Source: SCTM01 sp965279655
Lineage (GTDB): Bacteria; Pseudomonadota; Alphaproteobacteria; Rhodospirillales; Rhodospirillaceae
Direction: 5' to 3'
Assembly: GCA_965279655.1 (NCBI GenBank)
Contig: OZ257255.1
Location: 2,542,001-2,606,000 of the forward strand
Length of the DNA: 64,000 nt
The position numbers and the translations under genes are program-made. Shown here in pieces: positions 59,774 through 64,000 of this stretch; position 1 is the stretch's first letter, and the number at the start of each line of letters is the position of its first letter. The notes beneath the pieces are model-generated. The model saw only the letters and a list, made by a program, of their open reading frames with translations, was not told where the DNA came from and searched no databases.

Positions 59774-60535
59774 CTACTCCTTGATCTTCACACCCGCCGC
59801 CGCCATGGCCTTGGCGAACGCGGGTTGGCGCAGAGAGTCGGCTTGCAGGCGGAATTCGCGCTCGGCGATTTCGGCGTGAGATTGCGTTTCCGACAGGCGC
59901 AGGGATTCCTTGCTGGCGATGAGCAGATCGCGCGGGTAGTCGGCGGTTTTCTTGGCGAGCGCGATGGCAGCAGCAACCACGTCCTCGCCCGCGGCGACAC
60001 AGGCGTTCACCAGGCCGATGCGCTCCGCCTCCACACCCGAGACCGCTTTTCCAAGCAGCAGCAAGGATGCGGCGGCGCTGGGTCCCACGGCGCGCGTGAG
60101 CATCCAGGAATGCCCGCCGCCGGAATGCAAGCCGATCTTCAGGAACCGTGTCTCGAACCGCGCCTCCGGAGTGGCGAGGCGCACATCGCAGGCCAGCGCG
60201 AGATTCAGGCCCGCCCCCACGGCGGGGCCGTTCACCGCCGCGATGGTCGGCAGCGGACAGCGCAACACTCTTAGGAAGCCTTCGTAGATGCGCTTCAGCC
60301 GCGCCGCGTCGCCCTCGCGTGCCGCGACGAGATCGGCGAGATCGCCGCCCGCGCTGAAGGCCGGGGATGCGCCGGTGATGACGATGGCTTTGATGTCGGT
60401 GTTCTGCTCGAGGCTGCCGACAGCGTCCGCCAGTTGCTCGGACGTGGCGAGGCTGATGGCGTTGCGCTTCGCCGGCGCATTCAGCGTGATGAGCCCGACG
60501 CAGCCGTCGGTCGTGGTGAGGATGTCTTGTGTCAT
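59774..60535 (-). CDS. Enoyl-CoA hydratase/isomerase family protein 2
   Basis: 253 residues. Crotonase fold features: FSAGGDLADL (oxyanion loop), AAVNGPAVGAGLNLALACDV and GLHSGGGHSWMLTRAVG. Compared with the rat hydratase, the two catalytic Glu positions appear to be Phe (in ARFETRFLKIG) and Ser (in PSAAASL), so simple hydration is unlikely. It may be an isomerase, a hydrolase or another crotonase. It starts 6 bp before AMP-ligase 2 ends and is part of the operon. Confidence 0.85.
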   Translation of the reverse strand: MTQDILTTTDGCVGLITLNAPAKRNAISLATSEQLADAVGSLEQNTDIKAIVITGASPAFSAGGDLADLVAAREGDAARLKRIYEGFLRVLRCPLPTIAAVNGPAVGAGLNLALACDVRLATPEARFETRFLKIGLHSGGGHSWMLTRAVGPSAAASLLLLGKAVSGVEAERIGLVNACVAAGEDVVAAAIALAKKTADYPRDLLIASKESLRLSETQSHAEIAEREFRLQADSLRQPAFAKAMAAAGVKIKE

Positions 60536-60541
60536 GCCCTA

Positions 60542-62092
60542 TCAGATGACGCGGTCGCGCCCCTGCCAATATTTGTCCCGGATTTCGCGCTTCAATATCT
60601 TCCCGGCGGCGCTTTTGGGCAATGCGTCCCAGAACTCGACGGTCTTTGGAGCCTTGATGCTGCCCAGGGCGGTCTTGCAGAACGCGATCAGGTCAGCCCC
60701 GGCGACAGTTTGGCCAGGGCGCAGCATGACGATCGCCCGGACTTCTTCACCCCATTTCTCATGGGGAACGCCGATCACGGCGCATTCCTGGACGGCGGCG
60801 TGGGAGAGCAGCACTTGCTCGATCTCTCCGGGGTAGACGTTGAAGCCACCGCTGATAATCAGGTCCTTCTTGCGATCGACGATATAGAGGAAGCCGTCGG
60901 CGTCGAAATGGCCGATGTCGCCGGTATGATGCCAGCCGTGGGCGCTGGCCTCCCGGGTGGCGGCTTCGTTCTTGAAGTAGCCTTTCATGACGAGATTGCC
61001 GCGGGTGACGATTTCGCCGCATTCGCCGGGGGGCAGCAGGTTCCCCGCATCGTCCATGATGGCGACGCGGCAGAACGGCGTTGGACGGCCGGCGCTGAGC
61101 AAGCGCTTCTCTTTTTCCACGTCGCCCAGCACGTCGTGGTCCTCCGGCGTGAGGATGGTGACGTACATCGGACATTCCGCTTGGCCATACATCTGCATCA
61201 TCACGGGGCCGAAGATCTCAATGGCCGACTTCAGCTTGGCCGCCGACATGGGCGACGCGCCGTAGATGAAGGCCTGGAGCGATGAATAGTCGAACGACCG
61301 CACCTTCTCATGGGCAAGCATCATGTAGATGACGGTGGGCGGCAGGTAGAGGTGCGTCACCCTCTCCCGTTGAATCGTCTCCATGATCTCCAGCGGATCG
61401 GACTTACCGAGCAGCACGAGGCGCGCGCCGCGGCTCATGAGGCCATAGCCGATCGTCGAGGCCGCGTGAGTCATCGCCGAGGCGACGAGATAGACCGGGC
61501 GGCCCTCGCACGGCATGAGGCTGAGTTGGGCGGCGACGGCAGTCTCGAAGTTCAGGTCGGTGAGCATCACCAGCTTGGGCAAGGCCGTGGTGCCGCCGGT
61601 GCTGGCGAGCATGACGATATGGTCGCGATCCTCTTCCAGAGACGGGGCACGGCCGCTGTGCTTGCTGAGAAAATCCATCAACCCCTCGAACCCGAGATCG
61701 TCGCGGTCAATGCAGATGAAGTGACGCAAACTCGGCACGGCGGCACGGATCGCTTCCACGTGCGCGATTGCCGCGCTGTGAAAGAACAGCCACTCCGCTT
61801 CGGACGTGCGCAGGATGTGCAAACTCTCTTCGAGTGCGCTGCGGAAGTTCAAACGGGCATAGACGCCGCCGAGCCGCTGAATGCCGTAAACGCACACGAG
61901 CCCGCGGGTGTCGTTGGGCGTGAGGATAGCGATGGGGGTGCGCTCGCCCGCGCCACGGGCGCGCAAGCCAAGGGCGAAGCGGTGGGTAAGGTCGATCAAC
62001 GCTTCAAAGGTGAAGCGGCCGCCCTCGCCGTCCAGCGCCACCGCTTGCGGGGCAATGGACGCGCCACGGTCCAGGAAGTGGATGAGACGCAT
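60542..62092 (-). CDS. Acyl-CoA synthetase (AMP-binding) 2
   Basis: 516 residues. Motifs: A3 ASTGGTTALPKLVM, A5 MYGQAE, A7 HTGDIGHFDADGFLYIVDRK, A8 DLIISGGFNVYPGEIE and A10 AAGKILKREIR. It activates a carboxylic acid to its CoA thioester. It differs from ligase 1 in the substrate-lining region, so the substrate is different. It lies 13 bp after the hydratase at 62106. Confidence 0.93.
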   Translation of the reverse strand: MRLIHFLDRGASIAPQAVALDGEGGRFTFEALIDLTHRFALGLRARGAGERTPIAILTPNDTRGLVCVYGIQRLGGVYARLNFRSALEESLHILRTSEAEWLFFHSAAIAHVEAIRAAVPSLRHFICIDRDDLGFEGLMDFLSKHSGRAPSLEEDRDHIVMLASTGGTTALPKLVMLTDLNFETAVAAQLSLMPCEGRPVYLVASAMTHAASTIGYGLMSRGARLVLLGKSDPLEIMETIQRERVTHLYLPPTVIYMMLAHEKVRSFDYSSLQAFIYGASPMSAAKLKSAIEIFGPVMMQMYGQAECPMYVTILTPEDHDVLGDVEKEKRLLSAGRPTPFCRVAIMDDAGNLLPPGECGEIVTRGNLVMKGYFKNEAATREASAHGWHHTGDIGHFDADGFLYIVDRKKDLIISGGFNVYPGEIEQVLLSHAAVQECAVIGVPHEKWGEEVRAIVMLRPGQTVAGADLIAFCKTALGSIKAPKTVEFWDALPKSAAGKILKREIRDKYWQGRDRVI

Positions 62093-62105
62093 GACGCGGC
62101 TGCGC

Positions 62106-62954
62106 CTACCTGCCTTTGAAGTCGATATGGAAGTCGCCGAAGGTGCGTGGATCAGGGTTCTCGATCGCGTCGACCGCGGCGATGGCGATCTTAGCGTCCT
62201 CGGAATTGACGACCTTGGCGTATTCCACCATTTCGTGGCGCATGCCCTGCTTGAACGTGAGGTCGGGCGCCATGCGCACCAGCTTCTTCACCCCGCGCAA
62301 CGCGAGCGGCGCACGACCGGCGAGATTGTTGGCGAACTTATCGACCTCGGCGTAGTAGGTCTCTTTGGGGTAAACCCGACTCACCAAGCCGACCTTGAGC
62401 GCTTCTTCCGGCGACAGAAGCGTGCCATGCAGCAGAAGATCGAGCGTCTTCGCCGTGCCGAGCATGCGCACATAGCGCACGGACTGGCCGCCGCAGGTGG
62501 TGATGCCGAAAGTCGTCTGCGGCGCGCCGAACATGAAGCGGTCATCGCCAGTCATCATCAGCCGAAAGTCGAAACAGAGTGTCAGTCCGCAGGCGCCGCC
62601 GGCGGCGAAGCCGTTGATGGCGGCGATGGTGACCTGGGGCAGTTCCTCGATGCGGTTGCCCAGGGTCTGGATAATGGTGAGCTCGGGGTCTTCGTCGGGC
62701 CCGACCATCTGGACGTTCTGGGTCTGCTTGCCGATCTGCTCGATCTCGGACAATTCGAACCAGCGCAGGAAGACGCCTTCCGCAGCCCCGGTGAAGACGA
62801 CCACACGGATCGATTCATCGCCCGGCAGGCTGTCGAGAAGGTCGTGGAGTTCGTGCAGCATCGCCACATTCAAGGTGTGACGTGGCGGATTGGACAGCTT
62901 AACGGTGAGGACAAAGCCGCGCTTTTCCAGAAGCAGATGCTTGTACTGCGCCAT
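62106..62954 (-). CDS. Enoyl-CoA hydratase/isomerase family protein 1
   Basis: 282 residues. Crotonase fold: VVFTGAAEGVFLRWFELSEI, AINGFAAGGACGLTLCFDFR and APQTTFGITTCGGQSVRYV. The oxyanion loop is unusual, and the second catalytic Glu is not seen in the standard place, so the activity is uncertain. The second gene of the operon, 70 bp after the VOC gene. The C-terminal tail PRTFGDFHIDFKGR is distinct. Confidence 0.85.
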   Translation of the reverse strand: MAQYKHLLLEKRGFVLTVKLSNPPRHTLNVAMLHELHDLLDSLPGDESIRVVVFTGAAEGVFLRWFELSEIEQIGKQTQNVQMVGPDEDPELTIIQTLGNRIEELPQVTIAAINGFAAGGACGLTLCFDFRLMMTGDDRFMFGAPQTTFGITTCGGQSVRYVRMLGTAKTLDLLLHGTLLSPEEALKVGLVSRVYPKETYYAEVDKFANNLAGRAPLALRGVKKLVRMAPDLTFKQGMRHEMVEYAKVVNSEDAKIAIAAVDAIENPDPRTFGDFHIDFKGR

Positions 62955-63024
62955 ACGGACTCGCTTGGCTTGAGGTCAGGAATGACCGGCGGTGGAAGAA
63001 GGAGACGCGAACGCTCCCACGCAA

Positions 63025-63639
63025 TCAGAGCGGCGGAAGTTCGGCGGAAAGGTGTGAGCGGCTTGCCACGGTGCCGGCGCCCAGGCGCTTGTCTTTCAGG
63101 GCGCGGGTCTGCTCGGTCCAGGCGGCGACGGCGGCATGCGCAGAGTTGCGCTCCTCGGCCATGTGCTTGTCGTAGTCCTTGGTCTTGCACGTGATCTCGA
63201 CGCGGATACCGTTCGGATCGTAGCAATAGATCGAATGCAGAAAGCCGTGGTCGATGGTGTCGAAGCTAATGCCGGCCTTGCGATACCGCTCTTCCCAGAC
63301 GCGCAAGCTGTCCATGTCATGGGTTTCGAAAGCGACGTGGAGGTCGAAGCCGTGCTTCTTATCGAAGTCACTCGGCTCGGCGTGATCCGGTTCGTCGAAG
63401 AAGGCGATGCAATTGCCGTCACCCATCTCGAAGAAGATATGCATGCAGGTGACCTGTTCGCCGTTGCCTTCGCTGCGGGCGACGGCGAGCGCCGACACAA
63501 GCGGCAGGCCCAGGATATCCTCGTAGAACCAACGCGTCTGTTCCGCGTCGCGGCAGCGATAGGCGGAATGCTGGATGTTGTTGATCCGCGGCGCCCCGGA
63601 AGATGCGGAGCTGTCGCGGGCGAGATCCGCACGGCTCAT
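63025..63639 (-). CDS. VOC-family protein (extradiol dioxygenase/glyoxalase-like)
   Basis: 204 residues from the ATG at 63639 (MSRADLARD). Two beta-alpha-beta modules are seen: NIQHSAYRCRDAEQTRWFYE and DLHVAFETHDMDSLRVWEER. The likely metal ligands are His in QHSAY, His in DLHVAFE and Glu in VEITCK, the 2-His-1-carboxylate arrangement of extradiol dioxygenases. It is the first gene of the operon and lies 38 bp after operator site 6. An upstream ATG at 63678 lies inside the operator and is not used. Confidence 0.82.
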   Translation of the reverse strand: MSRADLARDSSASSGAPRINNIQHSAYRCRDAEQTRWFYEDILGLPLVSALAVARSEGNGEQVTCMHIFFEMGDGNCIAFFDEPDHAEPSDFDKKHGFDLHVAFETHDMDSLRVWEERYRKAGISFDTIDHGFLHSIYCYDPNGIRVEITCKTKDYDKHMAEERNSAHAAVAAWTEQTRALKDKRLGAGTVASRSHLSAELPPL

Positions 63640-63677
63640 TACGCTCACGCCCTTGTTCCTTGTCTTGCGCGCCGACA

Positions 63678-63694
63678 TGTCAAGTCGATTGACA
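63678..63694. promoter_or_regulatory. MarR-type operator, site 6
   Basis: TGTCAA-GTCGA-TTGACA, perfect arms over six bases. It lies in the divergent region between the VOC operon (start 63639) and the acyl-CoA dehydrogenase (start 63817), so both may be controlled. Confidence 0.82.
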
Positions 63695-63816
63695 AATAGT
63701 AGCCGCCGCTCCAAGGAGAGTCAACGCGGGCCGGGACAAGCCGTTTGACAGGGGCGCCGGCTGCAGGAACTCTTCCCGCAGAGCGCGAATGACCGGACCC
63801 GACGTGGAGATCGGCG

Positions 63817-64000
63817 ATGACAAGCAGCACCAAAGATGCGGCCCGCATCGCCGCCGAACTGCGGGACTTCCGCGACACATATATCTATCCGAACGAAGCG
63901 CTGTTCTTCGCCCAAACCTCGACCGACGCCCGTTGGGCGCCCGTCCCTATTCTTGAGGAGCTACGGCAGAAGGCAAAAGCGCAAGGCTTGTGGAATCTGT
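63817..64000 (+). CDS. Acyl-CoA dehydrogenase, N-terminus (partial, cut by the window end)
   Basis: The first 61 residues are visible (MTSSTKDAARIAAELRDFRD, and then YIYPNEALFFAQTSTDARWA and PILEELRQKAKAQGLWNL). This matches the N-terminal helical start of acyl-CoA dehydrogenases, including PNE and the LRQKAKAQGLWN before the FAD-binding domain. A GGAG site lies 8 bases before the ATG. It is divergent from the VOC operon. The rest lies outside the window. It would oxidise an acyl-CoA to an enoyl-CoA for the hydratases. Confidence 0.85.
   Translation, partial: MTSSTKDAARIAAELRDFRDTYIYPNEALFFAQTSTDARWAPVPILEELRQKAKAQGLWNL

Overview
The window looks like a chromosomal segment from a GC-rich alphaproteobacterium. 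The lineage is inferred from HWE and HisKA_2 kinases, an oxyR-ahpC-ahpD peroxide locus of the two-component AhpC/AhpD kind, an EcfG-type promoter, many TonB-dependent receptors and a CCA-encoding tRNA-Ile2. A PEP-CTERM protein is also present. No insertion sequence, phage or CRISPR array was seen.

The left part (1-25 kb) holds housekeeping and signalling genes. A response regulator and a GAF/HisKA_2 kinase are followed by a DUF1971 gene. A divergent oxyR / ahpC-ahpD locus comes next. A giant soluble hybrid histidine kinase of 2287 residues carries 13 tandem 92-residue HAMP-pair units that are exactly in register. It sits behind a GGAAC-N16-CGTTT promoter and is followed by a REC-PAS-HWE-REC kinase. 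Then come a small Cys-rich secreted protein, a receiver protein, a Tat-exported M24 peptidase-like protein, a PEP-CTERM protein, a TPR glycosyltransferase-like protein, a patatin, a TauE exporter, a methyltransferase, a CDF transporter and a lactate permease.

The middle part (24.7-38 kb) is a periplasm and outer-membrane uptake region. It has two SUMF1-fold secreted proteins, a Tat-exported FAD amine oxidase, two TonB-dependent receptors, a GntR regulator, a DUF1838 protein, tRNA-Ile2 with a partial copy 1 kb away, a glycine-zipper lipoprotein and a cytochrome c/beta-propeller fusion.

The right part (38-64 kb) looks like one catabolic regulon. It contains an MFS transporter with a MarR regulator, two acyl-CoA synthetases, a third SUMF1 protein and a third TonB-dependent receptor. 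Two tandem paralogous cassettes each encode a secreted protein of unknown family, a DUF1587/1595/1592/1588-type cytochrome lipoprotein, a Tat-exported DUF1552 protein and a PF03640 secreted-repeat protein; the second adds a cupin. A DUF2269-like protein with a second MarR regulator follows. A six-gene operon then encodes a VOC protein, an enoyl-CoA hydratase, an acyl-CoA synthetase, a second hydratase-like protein, an HMG-CoA-synthase-like/DUF35 fusion and a thiolase. The start of an acyl-CoA dehydrogenase runs off the window.

The most interesting signal is a 17-bp palindrome, NGTCAA-N5-TTGACN. It recurs in the promoter regions of nearly all these units (38183, 44991, 50142, 50276, 55862, 63678). 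The two paralogous MarR genes are each second in a unit that has this site upstream. The palindrome ties otherwise unexplained secreted DUF cassettes to TonB uptake and CoA-dependent degradation. My reading is an undescribed system that takes up and oxidises a compound in the periplasm and then degrades it through acyl-CoA intermediates. The substrate cannot be read from the sequence.
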